Notes under the pieces: model-generated
The model's database searches: none
The model's input: the letters and a program-made list of their open reading frames with translations, nothing else
Told to the model about the DNA's origin: nothing
DNA from: Thermoleophilia bacterium
GTDB taxonomy: Bacteria > Actinomycetota > Thermoleophilia > Gaiellales > Gaiellaceae
Length of the DNA: 44,848 nucleotides
Assembly: GCA_014534345.1 (NCBI GenBank)
Contig: JACVRR010000006.1
Location: 1-44,848 of the forward strand
Direction: 5' to 3'
Shown: positions 23,323-31,718 of the stretch, piece by piece
Position numbering within the stretch: position 1 is the stretch's first letter
Layout of the letters: every line of letters begins with the position of its first letter
Position numbers and translations under genes: made by a program

Positions 23323-24772
23323 GCAGGCACCACTCCTTCGTCGCCGGTACCGTCCCGAGCTGGATCCCGCGCTCCTCGGCGACCAGGATCGTGTCGCCGT
23401 GGTTGAAGCCGAAGCCGTGCTCGGCGTCGTAGAGCCCGGGCTCGTTCGAGAAGTGCATTCCGGCGCGCAGGACGGTGAAGTCGCCGAGCGCGTGGTACGG
23501 CGGCTGGTGGCCCTCCGAGCCCATCCCGTGGCCCGGCCGGTGATAGACGAGGTGCGCGCAGCCGTTCTCGACCTGGTGTGCGTGGACGGCGCGCGCGACC
23601 GCGGCCCCGCTGTTCCCGGCGTACGACTCCTCGGCCTGGATCTCGAAGGCGCGCGTGTGCACCTCCCAGACGTGCTCCTGCCACTCGCTCCAGGGCGCGA
23701 CGAGGTAGGAGCGGTACAGCTCCCCGCCGCAGCCGCCGAGCTGCAGCAGGCCGGCGACCTGGATCGCGTCGCCGCGCTCGACGCGGCTCCAGAGCGTCTG
23801 GTTCGGGTGCGGGTAGGCGGTCGACACGCCCGAGCGGCAGGCGAGGACGAAGGTCAGCGGCGCGCCGTGCGGCTCGGCGGCCTGCGGGAGGTCGGCGAGC
23901 AGCCGGTGCATGCCCCACAGGCGCGCGGCGTTGGCGACCTCCCAGTCGATCGTCCCGGGGCCGCGCTCGAGCAGGTAGTCGCGCGCGAACGCGTGGATCT
24001 CGGACAGGTAGTCGAGCGCGCGCCGGGCGAGCCGCGTCTCGGCCTCGTCCTTGACCGCCCGGTGCCGGACGAGCAGGTCGTGGACGTCGACGAAGCGGGC
24101 GTCCGGCAGCGCGTCGGCCATCCGCCCGAACGGGCCGTGCTCGGGGCGGTGCGGTTCCGGCACGTCGCCGGCAAAGAAGTCGTAGCGCGGGCGCTTCGCG
24201 AACCCGGGCATCAAGCCGAGCTCGGCGAGGCCGCCGCTGTCGATCCCGATCGTCCGCCCGCCGTAGCCGAGGCGCGCGAGCGTCTCGCCCCACCAGCCGA
24301 ACACGTCGACGGTCCGCGCGCCGCCCAGCCCGCCCTCGCTCGGCGCGCCGCCCTCGGCGTGCGGGAAGTCGAAGTACGAGAAGGCCTCGGTGCACCACCA
24401 GCCGCGGACGAGCTCCGCGTCGAGCTGCGGGTGCAGCCAGACGCAGGCCTCGTCGTCGTCCATGGGCAGGAAGCAGGCGAACGGCCGCTCGGTCGTCGTG
24501 TGGAACAGGCCGGTCGCGTAGATCACGTTCCAGCGGCTGGTCAGGAAGAGCCCGCCGTCGACTCCCCGCTCGCGCGCGGCCTCCTTCAGGCGGCGCGCGT
24601 TGCGCTGGTACCACTCGAGAGGCAGCCGGTCGAAGCCGGCCGGCTCCGGGAGCTCACCGCGGCGCTCCCGCTCGGCCCGCAAGAGCTCGAAGCTCCCGCC
24701 GCCCTCCTCCGCGCGCGCCATCGCGCGCTCGTCCGGCCACGTCTCGCGCGGGCCCGTGACGCCGTGCGTCAT
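23312..24772 (-). CDS. M24 family (pita-bread) protein, creatinase-like, metal ligands lost
   Basis: The 486-residue protein has a creatinase-type N-terminal domain (YQRNARRLKEAARERGVDG) and a C-terminal M24 domain with YHRPGHGMGSEGH and MHFSNEPGLYDAEHG. Of the five metal ligands of aminopeptidase P, the His and the EPG Glu remain, but the first Asp aligns with Ala (IQVAGLLQL), the second with Glu (GGELYRSY) and the last Glu with Gly (FNHGDTILV). A metal-free hydrolase like creatinase is therefore more likely than a peptidase. It is coupled to the dienelactone hydrolase gene: its ATG shares one base with the stop (TGATG). It converges with the amidohydrolase, overlapping 11 bp. Confidence 0.85.
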   Translation of the reverse strand: MTHGVTGPRETWPDERAMARAEEGGGSFELLRAERERRGELPEPAGFDRLPLEWYQRNARRLKEAARERGVDGGLFLTSRWNVIYATGLFHTTTERPFACFLPMDDDEACVWLHPQLDAELVRGWWCTEAFSYFDFPHAEGGAPSEGGLGGARTVDVFGWWGETLARLGYGGRTIGIDSGGLAELGLMPGFAKRPRYDFFAGDVPEPHRPEHGPFGRMADALPDARFVDVHDLLVRHRAVKDEAETRLARRALDYLSEIHAFARDYLLERGPGTIDWEVANAARLWGMHRLLADLPQAAEPHGAPLTFVLACRSGVSTAYPHPNQTLWSRVERGDAIQVAGLLQLGGCGGELYRSYLVAPWSEWQEHVWEVHTRAFEIQAEESYAGNSGAAVARAVHAHQVENGCAHLVYHRPGHGMGSEGHQPPYHALGDFTVLRAGMHFSNEPGLYDAEHGFGFNHGDTILVAEERGIQLGTVPATKEWCLLSP

Positions 24773-25527
24773 CAGGCGCCGTATCGCTCGACGAACTGGA
24801 GCACGCGCCGCCATGCGTCGTCGGAGGCGTCGGCGAACTCGTCCTGCTTGCGGTCGAAGAAGCTGTGCGGGGCGCCGTCGTACGTGACGACGTCTTGCTC
24901 GACGCCGGCGCCGCGGAGCGCCTCTTCCAGCGCGGCGACGTCCTCGGGCGGGATGCCCGCGTCGGCGCCGCCCATCAGCGCGAGGATCGGCCCTTCGAGC
25001 TCCTCCGCGCGCTGGATCGGCCCCGGCGTGCCGTCGGCGCCGACGCCGGGACGGCCGTAGAAACCGACCGCGCCCGCGAGCCCGTGCCCGGCGGCCGTAG
25101 CCAGCCACGAGTGGCGGCCGCCGAAGCAGAACCCGACCGTGAAGATCGCGCGGCAGCCGAGCTCGCGCAGCCGCTCGACGGCGGCGCGGACGTCGGCCTG
25201 GACGCCGTCGGGGGTCGTCTGCTGCACGTGCGGCCGGTACTCGAAGTCGTCGCCGCGCTTTTTCGCGCCCGCCGTGCGCCCGAAGTAGTCGATCACGAGC
25301 GCCGCGATCCCCCGCTCCGCGAATCGGAGTGCCAGCTCCTCGTAGAAGCGATAGAGCCCGCGGACGTCCGGCAGGATCACGACACCGTTCGCGCTCGGCT
25401 CGTCCGGCGTCGCGAGGAACGCCGCGAGCCGGTTCCCGTCGGCGGCCTCGAGCACGAGCTCGTCGTGCGACACGGACGCGCCGCGGATCGCCGGGACCGG
25501 CGGCGCCGAGTCCAGGTCGAAGCACAT
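24772..25527 (-). CDS. Dienelactone hydrolase family alpha/beta hydrolase
   Basis: The 251-residue protein shows the DLH triad: nucleophile Cys in GFCFGGRHSW, the acid in LMGGADAGIPPEDV, and His in YDGAPHSFFDRK. The N terminus has ANGVVILPDVRGLYRFYEELALRFAERG, typical of the family. DLH opens dienelactone in chloroaromatic and muconate pathways, but many homologs have other ester substrates. Start ATG at MCFDLDS. It is cotranscribed with the creatinase-like gene. Confidence 0.9.
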   Translation of the reverse strand: MCFDLDSAPPVPAIRGASVSHDELVLEAADGNRLAAFLATPDEPSANGVVILPDVRGLYRFYEELALRFAERGIAALVIDYFGRTAGAKKRGDDFEYRPHVQQTTPDGVQADVRAAVERLRELGCRAIFTVGFCFGGRHSWLATAAGHGLAGAVGFYGRPGVGADGTPGPIQRAEELEGPILALMGGADAGIPPEDVAALEEALRGAGVEQDVVTYDGAPHSFFDRKQDEFADASDDAWRRVLQFVERYGA

Positions 25528-25616
25528 GCGGGCGCGACGATACCGCGCGCCCAGTGCAGCCGTTTGCAACCGCTGACCGCCGGGAACGCGGCACGCGGAA
25601 GCTGCGAAGGAGCGAC

Positions 25617-25817
25617 ATGGCAGAGAACGGAGAGGTCGAGCGGTACCGGCAGGCGCTCTACGACGCCTTCCAGCAGCTGGACTGGTGCATCGGCTACCTG
25701 CACGGGATCCGCAAGACGGAGATCGCGAGCGTGCTCGCGAAGAACCGCTCGTACATCGCATCGCAGGTCGAAGAGGGCGAGGACGAACAGCTTCCGACGG
25801 CCCAGACGACCGAGTAG
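25617..25817 (+). CDS. Small conserved-looking hypothetical protein (66 residues)
   Basis: ATG start with a good GAAGGAG site five bases upstream. The product is mostly helical and acidic: VERYRQALYDAFQQLDWCIGYL, then a IRKTEIASVLAKNRSYIASQ helix with HTH-like character, and a Glu-rich tail. Its clear ribosome site and its placement in a gap between two minus-strand genes support a real gene. I do not recognise the family; a link to the YjbQ-like or cell-division small proteins would be speculation. Confidence 0.7.
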   Translation: MAENGEVERYRQALYDAFQQLDWCIGYLHGIRKTEIASVLAKNRSYIASQVEEGEDEQLPTAQTTE

Positions 25818-25826
25818 CCGCGAGCG

Positions 25827-27041
25827 TCACGCCACCCAGACGCCGTGCGCGAACGCGACGCCGGCGAGCAGACCGAGCGCAGAGAACGCGCACAGCGTCG
25901 CCACGCGTACTCCGGGGCGCCCGCGGACGAGCAGGGCGAGCGCCAGGAAGAGCGGGAAGTCCGCGAGCAGGAAGCGCGGGAGGCTCTGCAGCGGGAACCA
26001 GGGCACCGGCGTCGCGAGGGCGACGGCGAGCAGCGTCGCCGAGTACAGCCCGAACGCGGCGCCCAGCCGCCGCCAGGCGACCCAGGTGAGTGCGAGTGCG
26101 GCGGCGAGCACCCCCAGGTGGAGTACGTTCCAGATCGGCACCTCCGCGTGGTGGCCCGACGCGGTGTCGAACTCCCGCGGCTCCGCGCCGGCCGCGCCGC
26201 GCATCCCCGCCGAGACGGCGTCCCACAGCCCTCCGAGCGGGCCGAGCGGCGAGGTCTCCCGGCCCCAGAACGCCTGCTGGTGCGCGAACGCGAGCGCGTC
26301 GCCGACGGCGAAGTGCAGGTACACGGCATAGGCGCCGGCTGCCGCCGGCAGGAGCGCGAGCGGCCATAGGCGGGCGGCGCGGGCGACCGACCAGGGGCGC
26401 GGCCAGAGCAGGAGGACGAGGGCGGGAAGCAGCGCCAGCCCGAGCGGCCGCGTCGCGACCGCGAGCGCGCCGAGGACGCCCGCGGCGACCGCCCTGCCGC
26501 GCAGGGCCGCCAGGAACGCACCCGCCGACAGTCCCAGGAAGAGGCCGTCCGCGTAGATCGCGACGAGGAAGAACGCGGTCGGGAAGCAGGCCAGCACGAA
26601 GAGCGCCGTCCGCGCGTCGCGCTCGCCGAGGACGGAGCGCGCGATCGCGAACACGGCGGCGGCGCCGAGCGCTGCCGCGACGACGGAGACGAGCACGCCC
26701 GCCGCGTCGTAGGACGGAATCACCGTCGCGACGGCCCGCACGAGCACGGGGTAGAGCGGGAAGAACACCGCCGACAGCGGCTCCTCGCTGCCGTCGGGCA
26801 GGCGCTGCGGCTCGTAGCCGCCCCGGGCGACCTGCAGGTACCAGTCGGAGTCCCACTTCGCGATCGTCGAACGCAGTTGCGCTCGCAGCGGCTCGCCGCC
26901 CGGCTGCCACACGAGGGCGACCAGCGTCCCGAGCCAGAACGCGAGCCGGATGGCCAGGAACGTCAGCGCCGGCGCGAACCACCGCTCCCGCGGCCCGACG
27001 GCCTCCGTCCGCTCGGGCGCCGCGAGCACGGCGGTGAGCAT
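25827..27041 (-). CDS. PIG-V-type mannosyltransferase, integral membrane
   Basis: The 404-residue polytopic protein has about ten transmembrane helices and the family motif KWDSDWYLQVARGGY in the first loop, where the conserved Asp residues act with a polyprenyl-phosphate-mannose donor. Further elements are AVFFPLYPVLVR, FPTAFFLVAIYADGLFLGLS and FPLQSLPRFLLADFPLFL. It would transfer mannose to lipid or protein outside the membrane. Acceptor unknown. ATG start at MLTAVLAAPERT; the ORF could extend upstream over the tRNA but that is not coding. Confidence 0.85.
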   Translation of the reverse strand: MLTAVLAAPERTEAVGPRERWFAPALTFLAIRLAFWLGTLVALVWQPGGEPLRAQLRSTIAKWDSDWYLQVARGGYEPQRLPDGSEEPLSAVFFPLYPVLVRAVATVIPSYDAAGVLVSVVAAALGAAAVFAIARSVLGERDARTALFVLACFPTAFFLVAIYADGLFLGLSAGAFLAALRGRAVAAGVLGALAVATRPLGLALLPALVLLLWPRPWSVARAARLWPLALLPAAAGAYAVYLHFAVGDALAFAHQQAFWGRETSPLGPLGGLWDAVSAGMRGAAGAEPREFDTASGHHAEVPIWNVLHLGVLAAALALTWVAWRRLGAAFGLYSATLLAVALATPVPWFPLQSLPRFLLADFPLFLALALLVRGRPGVRVATLCAFSALGLLAGVAFAHGVWVA

Positions 27042-27059
27042 AGGGGTCGCGCCGCGAGA

Positions 27060-27326
27060 CCGGGCCGGGCGGGACACGGCCGATTCGTTCTCGCGCTCGC
27101 TGGCCTGCTGGCCCTGGGCGCCGCCGGATACGCCGTCTACGAGACGACGGGCGGCGGCGACAACACGCAGGACGACACCTCGCCGGACGACGACGACACG
27201 CAGGTCGGTCCCCGCTCTGCGAGGTCGCGGCGACCCGGCCGAGCGAGGCTCAGGTCGCGGCGGTCGAGAACGAGGCCGTGGACCACTCCGACGGCGGTCC
27301 GCAGTGGAGCGGTCGAGCGAGTGACC
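27060..27326 (+). pseudogene. Possible broken small membrane/secreted protein gene
   Basis: Reading plus, one frame encodes a hydrophobic helix RFVLALAGLLALGAAGYAVY followed by an acidic GGGDNTQDDTSPDDDD tail; a second frame then gives the protein-like CEVAATRPSEAQVAAVENEA. No start codon lies in frame upstream of the helix. This looks like a short membrane-anchored protein interrupted by a frameshift and lacking its start, or a sequencing error. Otherwise the 292 bp between the mannosyltransferase and the tRNA are empty. Confidence 0.35.
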
Positions 27327-27333
27327 GGCGTAG

Positions 27334-27404
27334 AGGCGCGGACCGGATTCGAACCGGTGTACACGGCTTTGCAGGCCGCCGCCTAACCCCTCGGCCACCG
27401 CGCC
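27334..27404 (-). tRNA. tRNA-Cys (GCA)
   Basis: The 71-nt minus-strand cloverleaf has a 7-bp acceptor GGCGCGG/CCGCGCC, T arm CCGGTTCGAATCCGG, anticodon loop CTGCAAA with anticodon GCA (plus 27370-27372), and discriminator U, the identity base for tRNA-Cys. CCA is not encoded. Confidence 0.96.
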
Positions 27405-27592
27405 CGGGACCGCCTATGGTACCCCGCCGCCGCCCGTCCACCCCCGCGCGCGCCGAGCGTCCACACGAGGAGCGCGCCCCCGACGCCCCGCGCGAGCGGC
27501 GCGGGCGGCCGCGCGCACGCGTCCCGCCGCGCCCGCCGGGACCGCGGCGACCGCGACGGTGAACAGGGCGATGCCCGCGACCGCGAGCGCGG
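27405..27592 (-). other. Spacer with possible decayed small membrane ORF
   Basis: Directly after the M48 stop, a minus-strand frame gives a hydrophobic segment LTALAVAGIALFTVAVAAVP starting at a CTG that overlaps the stop (CTGA); later a different frame gives GGALLVWTLGA. A frameshifted two-helix protein is possible but there is no good start codon. Confidence 0.25.
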
Positions 27593-28592
27593 TCAGTGGA
27601 GCACGAGGAGCCCGAGCGCGACGAACAGCGGGAAGGCGACCGCAAAGGCGACGAGGCCCGGGAGCAGGCGGCTGCCGGAGCCGGCGACCGCGGCCGGGAG
27701 GGGGACGGGAGGCGCGTCGCCGCGACCGAGCTCGCGCGCGAGCGCGCTCAGCCGCTCGAGCCGCTTCTCGAGCGGCGGGTGCGTGAGCGAGCGCAGCTTC
27801 GTCGGCACGACGAAGAACGCGCTCATCCGCTCGACCCGGCGGAGATCGGCAGACGGGATGCGGGCGATCGAGCCCGCGATCTTCTGCAGCGCGCTCATCA
27901 GCTGCTCCGGCGCGCCGGTCAGGAGGACTGCGCCGCGATCGGCCGCGTACTCCCGGCAGCGCGAGACCACGAGCATCGACGCGAGCGCGAGCCCGTAGAG
28001 CAGGCAGCCGAGCAGCATGAACGGCAGCCCGAAGATCCAGACGCGGAGCCGCGCCGACGCGAGCGCCTCGCGCAGCGTGAGCGCGGGGAACGCCGCGAAC
28101 GTCATCACCGCTCCGTCGCGGTTCGCGATTGTGCGCGACCTCGTGCGCCAGCACCGCCTCGACCTCGGCCGCGTCCAGCTCGCGCACGAGGCCGTGCGTG
28201 ACCGCGACCGTCGAGCGCCGCGGGTTGCGGCCGGCGGCGAACGCGTTCGGGACGTCGCTGGCGACCGCGGCGAGACGCGGTGTCGGCAAGTCGGCGAGGG
28301 CGGCCAGCCGCTCGAGCGTCGCGTGCAGCTCCGGCGCCTCGTCCGGGACGAGGACGCGCGCGCCCGCGGCCCGCAGAGCGAGCGCGTCGAGCGAAACGTA
28401 GTGGGCGAGCAGCAGCAGGGCGCCGAGCCCGATCAGGAAGAGCGCGTAGCGCGCCTCGAGCAGGCCGTACGCCGTCAGCAGGACGGGGACGGCGAGCGCC
28501 GCCAGGTAGAGCAGCGCGAGCACCGCGCTCGCGATCGCCATCCGGACGGTGAGCGCGAGATCGCGGCCGCAGGGCTTCCGGCGCATCGCCAT
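27593..28592 (-). pseudogene. M48 (HtpX-like) metalloprotease, interrupted by a 1-bp frameshift
   Basis: The N-terminal half, ATG at MAMRRKPCGRDLALTVRM, has two membrane helices, AGRNPRRSTVAVTHGLV and the zinc motif HEVAH. Directly after it the frame breaks; the -1/+1 frame continues with RDGAVMTFAAFPALTL, SRCREYAADRGAVLL (third zinc ligand Glu) and SLTHPPLEKRLERL. Removing one base in 28124-28127 restores HNRNRDGAVMT, the family sequence. HtpX degrades misfolded membrane proteins. It is a recent pseudogene or a sequencing error; both halves keep all catalytic residues. Confidence 0.88.
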
Positions 28593-28633
28593 CGACCCAT
28601 CTTGACGCGGCGCGCGGCCGCACACCAGTCGCG

Positions 28634-29272
28634 CTAGCGGCCGTCCGGCCCGGCGCTCTCGACGCCCGCCAGCGCGAGCGTGATCCCCGCCTCGGGAACG
28701 CGCGTCACGGCGGGGTCGCGCGCGAACAGCTGCTCGCGCGTGAGCAGGAACAGCTCGGGAATGATCTCGGCGCGGATCTCGCCGCCGGCGTAGACGCGCA
28801 CGATCGCGCTCTGCGAGACGACGACCGCGATCGCCTTCGTCTCGCGTGTGATCGACGCCGCGGCCGCGTGCCGGGTGCCGAGGCCGGGCATGAAGTTCGC
28901 GGGCGCGGCCACGTCGACCTCGACGAAGCGGCAGGCCGCCACGAACGTGCCCATGTCGTCGACGACGAAGGCGCCGTCGAGCTGCGCGAGCTCCTTCACG
29001 TTCTCGCGGAACTCCGGCTTCGACACGTCGAGCAGCTCGCGCGGATGCCCGTGCAGCGGGTCGAGGAGCAGCGGTCGCGAGCGGGCGAGCACCTCGTCCG
29101 CGTCACCGACGACGAACATCGTTCCGATCTTGTGGCCCTCGCGGCCTTCCCGCGCCAGCTCGACGCCGAGCTCGACCACCTCGGCGAGGGCGTGGCGAGA
29201 GGCATCGGAGCAGCGCGTGACCTCGGCGACCGGACCGAACAGGACGTCGAGGTTCGGGACTGGAGCAGCCAT
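28634..29272 (-). CDS. Diadenylate cyclase (DisA_N domain, DacZ-like)
   Basis: The 212-residue protein is a stand-alone DAC domain: LDGAFVVDDMGTF contains the DGA motif (D99), and MPGLGTRHAAAASITRETKAIAVVVSQS the RH motif (R134-H135). The RHxAA form, instead of RHR, resembles archaeal DacZ. The N-terminal ~95 residues (HKIGTMFVVGDADEVL) are of DacZ type too. It would make c-di-AMP from two ATP. No transmembrane region or DisA DNA-binding part is present, so a soluble enzyme. It is divergent from an MFS transporter with a nucleotide-binding domain. Confidence 0.82.
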   Translation of the reverse strand: MAAPVPNLDVLFGPVAEVTRCSDASRHALAEVVELGVELAREGREGHKIGTMFVVGDADEVLARSRPLLLDPLHGHPRELLDVSKPEFRENVKELAQLDGAFVVDDMGTFVAACRFVEVDVAAPANFMPGLGTRHAAAASITRETKAIAVVVSQSAIVRVYAGGEIRAEIIPELFLLTREQLFARDPAVTRVPEAGITLALAGVESAGPDGR

Positions 29273-29297
29273 CAGCAGGAGTCAACGAACCGTAGCC

Positions 29298-29314
29298 GCG
29301 CGGGAATCCCGCGC
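29298..29314. promoter_or_regulatory. 17-bp palindrome between divergent genes
   Basis: GCGCGGGA A TCCCGCGC is a perfect 8-bp inverted repeat around one base, lying in the 50 bp between the starts of the diadenylate cyclase and the MFS-CNB transporter. Size and position suit a dimeric repressor's operator controlling both; a chance GC-rich palindrome cannot be excluded. Confidence 0.45.
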
Positions 29315-29322
29315 AGCGCCGT

Positions 29323-31035
29323 GTGTTTCAATCCGCACGCGTGAGCCCTGAGCGGAGCGGCGCGGGCGCGGTGGCGGCGGGCGGCCTCCGCGGCCACGCC
29401 GCCGAGGCGGCCGCGACCGTCGCCGCCGTCGCGGCGAACCGCCCGCTCGCGCGCGTGCAGCTCGCCTGGGCGGCGTCGAACGTCGGCAACTGGGCGTACT
29501 TCGTCGCCGTCGCGGTGTACGCGTACGCGCAGGGGGGCGCAGCCGCGGTCGGCGTGCTCGGCTTCCTCCGGCTGCTCGCGCCGGCGCTGACGGCGCCACT
29601 GCTTGCCTCCCTCGCCGACCGCTTCCGGCGCACCCGGGTGATGGTCGTGTCGGACGTCGTGGTCGCCGTCGCGCTGGCTGCGGCCGCGCTCTCGATCCTC
29701 ACCGGGCTTCCGGCGGTCGTCGTCTACGCGCTCGTGGTCGCCCTCGAGGTCGCGCACAGTCCCTTCCGGCCGGCCCAGGCCGCGCTCCTGCCGTCGCTCG
29801 CACGCGAGCCGCACGAGCTCGCCGCGGCGAACCTCGCCGCTTCGACGATCGAAAGCGTCGGCAGCTTCCTCGGGCCGGCTCTCGCCGGCCTCGCGCTCCT
29901 GCTCGCAGGGCCCGAGGTGACGATCGCCGCGACGGCCGCCCTGTTCCTCGGCTCCGCGCTGGTCGTCCGCGGAGTACCGGAAGGCGCGCGCGCGGAGAGA
30001 GCGGCCGGGCACGCCCGCCTGCGCCACGAGCTGGTCGCGGGCGGGCGGGCGATCGCCCGCGACCGCCGGACGCGGTTGCTGGTGGCTCTCTACGCCGCGC
30101 AAACGGTCGTCGGCGGGATCATCGCCGTACTCCTGGTCGTGCTCTCCTTCGAGCAGCTCGACCTCGGCGAGAGCGGCGTCGGCCTGCTGAACGCCGTGAT
30201 CGGCGCCGGCGGCGTCGTCGGCGCGCTGGCCACCCTCGTCCTCCTGCGCCGGCTGGCCGCGACGTTCACCGCCGGGCTGCTGCTCTGGGGCGTTCCGCTC
30301 GCCCTGCTGGCGCTGTCGCCGACGCTGGCCGTCGCGGCGGCGATGTTCGTGCTCGTCGGGATCGGCAACACGCTGGTGGACGTCGCCGGCATCACGCTCA
30401 TGCAGCGCGCCGTCCGGGAGGACGTGCTCGCCCGCGCATTCGGCGTCCTCGAGAGCATCTTGCTCGCCTCGCTCGGGTTCGGGCTGCTGGTTGCGCCGCT
30501 GCTCGACTCCCTGCTCGGCACGCGTGGCGCGCTCGCGGCGAGCGGCCTTCCGCTGGCCGTGCTCGCGGTCGTCTTCTCGCGCTCGGTGGCCGCGTTCGAG
30601 TCGGCGGCGCCGTCACGCGCGCGCGAGCTCGCGCTCCTGCGCGCGGTGCCGCCGTTCGCGCCGCTCCCGCCGGCCGCGCTGGAGACGCTGGCCGCCCGTC
30701 TCGGGCGCGAGACCTACCGGGCGGGCGCGGCGATCGTGCGCCAGGGCGAGGCCGGCGACCGGTTCTACGTCGTCGCGGAGGGCGAGCTGGACGTGCACGT
30801 GGACGGGCGCCCGGCACCGAGGCTGAAAACGGGCGACAGCTTCGGCGAGATCGCGCTCCTGCGCGACGTGCCGCGCACCGCGACCGTCGTCGCCGCGACG
30901 GACGTCGAGCTCTACGCGCTCGCGCGCGACGACTTCCTGGCCGCCGTGGCCGGGTACGCCGAGAGCGCGGAAGCCGCGAGCGCCGTCGTCGCGGCGCGCC
31001 TGGCGTCGCTTCGCCCGCTGGGCGTGTCGCGCTAG
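29323..31035 (+). CDS. MFS transporter fused to a cyclic-nucleotide-binding domain
   Basis: The 570-residue protein has twelve hydrophobic helices of an MFS-3-type exporter (e.g. LADRFRRTRVMVVSD between helices 2 and 3, VAHSPFRPAQAALLPSL) over residues ~45-430. A C-terminal CNB domain follows at ~445-555 with GRETYRAGAAIVRQGEAGDR and the phosphate-binding cassette FGEIALLRDVPRTATVVA, including the conserved Glu and Arg. Ligand binding inside the cell probably gates transport. The neighbour makes c-di-AMP, but CNB domains classically bind cAMP or cGMP. A GTG at 29341 is an alternative start; neither has a clear ribosome site. Confidence 0.88.
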   Translation: MFQSARVSPERSGAGAVAAGGLRGHAAEAAATVAAVAANRPLARVQLAWAASNVGNWAYFVAVAVYAYAQGGAAAVGVLGFLRLLAPALTAPLLASLADRFRRTRVMVVSDVVVAVALAAAALSILTGLPAVVVYALVVALEVAHSPFRPAQAALLPSLAREPHELAAANLAASTIESVGSFLGPALAGLALLLAGPEVTIAATAALFLGSALVVRGVPEGARAERAAGHARLRHELVAGGRAIARDRRTRLLVALYAAQTVVGGIIAVLLVVLSFEQLDLGESGVGLLNAVIGAGGVVGALATLVLLRRLAATFTAGLLLWGVPLALLALSPTLAVAAAMFVLVGIGNTLVDVAGITLMQRAVREDVLARAFGVLESILLASLGFGLLVAPLLDSLLGTRGALAASGLPLAVLAVVFSRSVAAFESAAPSRARELALLRAVPPFAPLPPAALETLAARLGRETYRAGAAIVRQGEAGDRFYVVAEGELDVHVDGRPAPRLKTGDSFGEIALLRDVPRTATVVAATDVELYALARDDFLAAVAGYAESAEAASAVVAARLASLRPLGVSR

Positions 31036-31188
31036 CTACCGACGGCGCCTGCCGAGCGTCTCGTCGTCGTCGGGCGACTCGTCGTAGGCGAAGACGTGGC
31101 CCTCGACCTCGTCCGCCGCCTCCTCGTTCATCCGTCCGCCCGGCTCCTGCTCCTGCTCCTGCTCGTCCTTGCGCTCGAACTCCGACAC
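31036..31188 (-). CDS. Small acidic protein (50 residues), unknown function
   Basis: GTG start with a strong GGGAGG site seven bases upstream. The product begins MSEFERKDEQEQEQEP and ends with DEVEGHVFAYDESPDDDE and an Arg tail; it is highly acidic and probably disordered. Its stop codon directly abuts the stop of the transporter gene (31035/31036), so the genes are tail to tail with no spacer. Ribosome site and codon use support a real gene. Confidence 0.65.
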   Translation of the reverse strand: MSEFERKDEQEQEQEPGGRMNEEAADEVEGHVFAYDESPDDDETLGRRRR

Positions 31189-31370
31189 GGTTGTCCTCCC
31201 AGGGACGAAGGTGGTCGTTCTCCAGACGGGTCCGCCGGGCGGATTCTTCCAGCGCGGCGGCGGTCTGTCGAGCGCATCACGCGATCCGCCCGCGTCGGCC
31301 GGCGGCGGGCGCTTGCCGCCGCCGCCGCGGGGAACTAGGGTCGCACGGCCCAGCGACCTGGAGGAGCGGG

Positions 31371-31691
31371 ATGGAGACGTACACGACCGGCGCGTGGACG
31401 GTGCGCGAGGGGGCCGAGGAAGCGTTCGTCGAGGACTGGCGCGCCTTCGCCGAGTGGGCGAGCGCGATGCCCGGCGCCGGCACGCTGCGGCTGACGCGCG
31501 ACCTCGCCGATCGCTCGCGCTTCGTCAGCTTCGCCCCGTGGGATGGGATCGAGGTCATGCGGGCCTGGAAGCAGACACCCGAGTTCGCGGAGCGGATCGC
31601 GCGCGTCGAGCGGCACACGACCGCCTTCAGGGCGGCCGAGGTGGAGCTGGTCGTCGCCGTGAAGGGCGCGGGCGACGACGTCGCGGCATAG
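31371..31691 (+). CDS. Antibiotic biosynthesis monooxygenase (ABM)-like domain protein
   Basis: The 106-residue protein has the ferredoxin-like ABM plan: GAWTVREGAEEAFVEDWRAF, a DRSRFVSFAPWDGIEVMRAW middle and ERIARVERHTTAFRAAEVEL end. Such dimers act as small cofactor-free monooxygenases or heme-related enzymes, and many are of unknown function. ATG with a perfect GGAGGAG site; TAGGGT about 34 bases upstream may be its -10. It converges with the LLM oxidoreductase gene. Confidence 0.75.
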   Translation: METYTTGAWTVREGAEEAFVEDWRAFAEWASAMPGAGTLRLTRDLADRSRFVSFAPWDGIEVMRAWKQTPEFAERIARVERHTTAFRAAEVELVVAVKGAGDDVAA

Positions 31692-31718
31692 AGGCGGCGG
31701 CGGCCGGGCGCGGACGCC

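Noticed and set aside
27334-27404. Integration of a mobile island at tRNA-Cys
   Set aside because: No integrase, no direct repeat of the tRNA 3' end and no change of gene type on either side were found.
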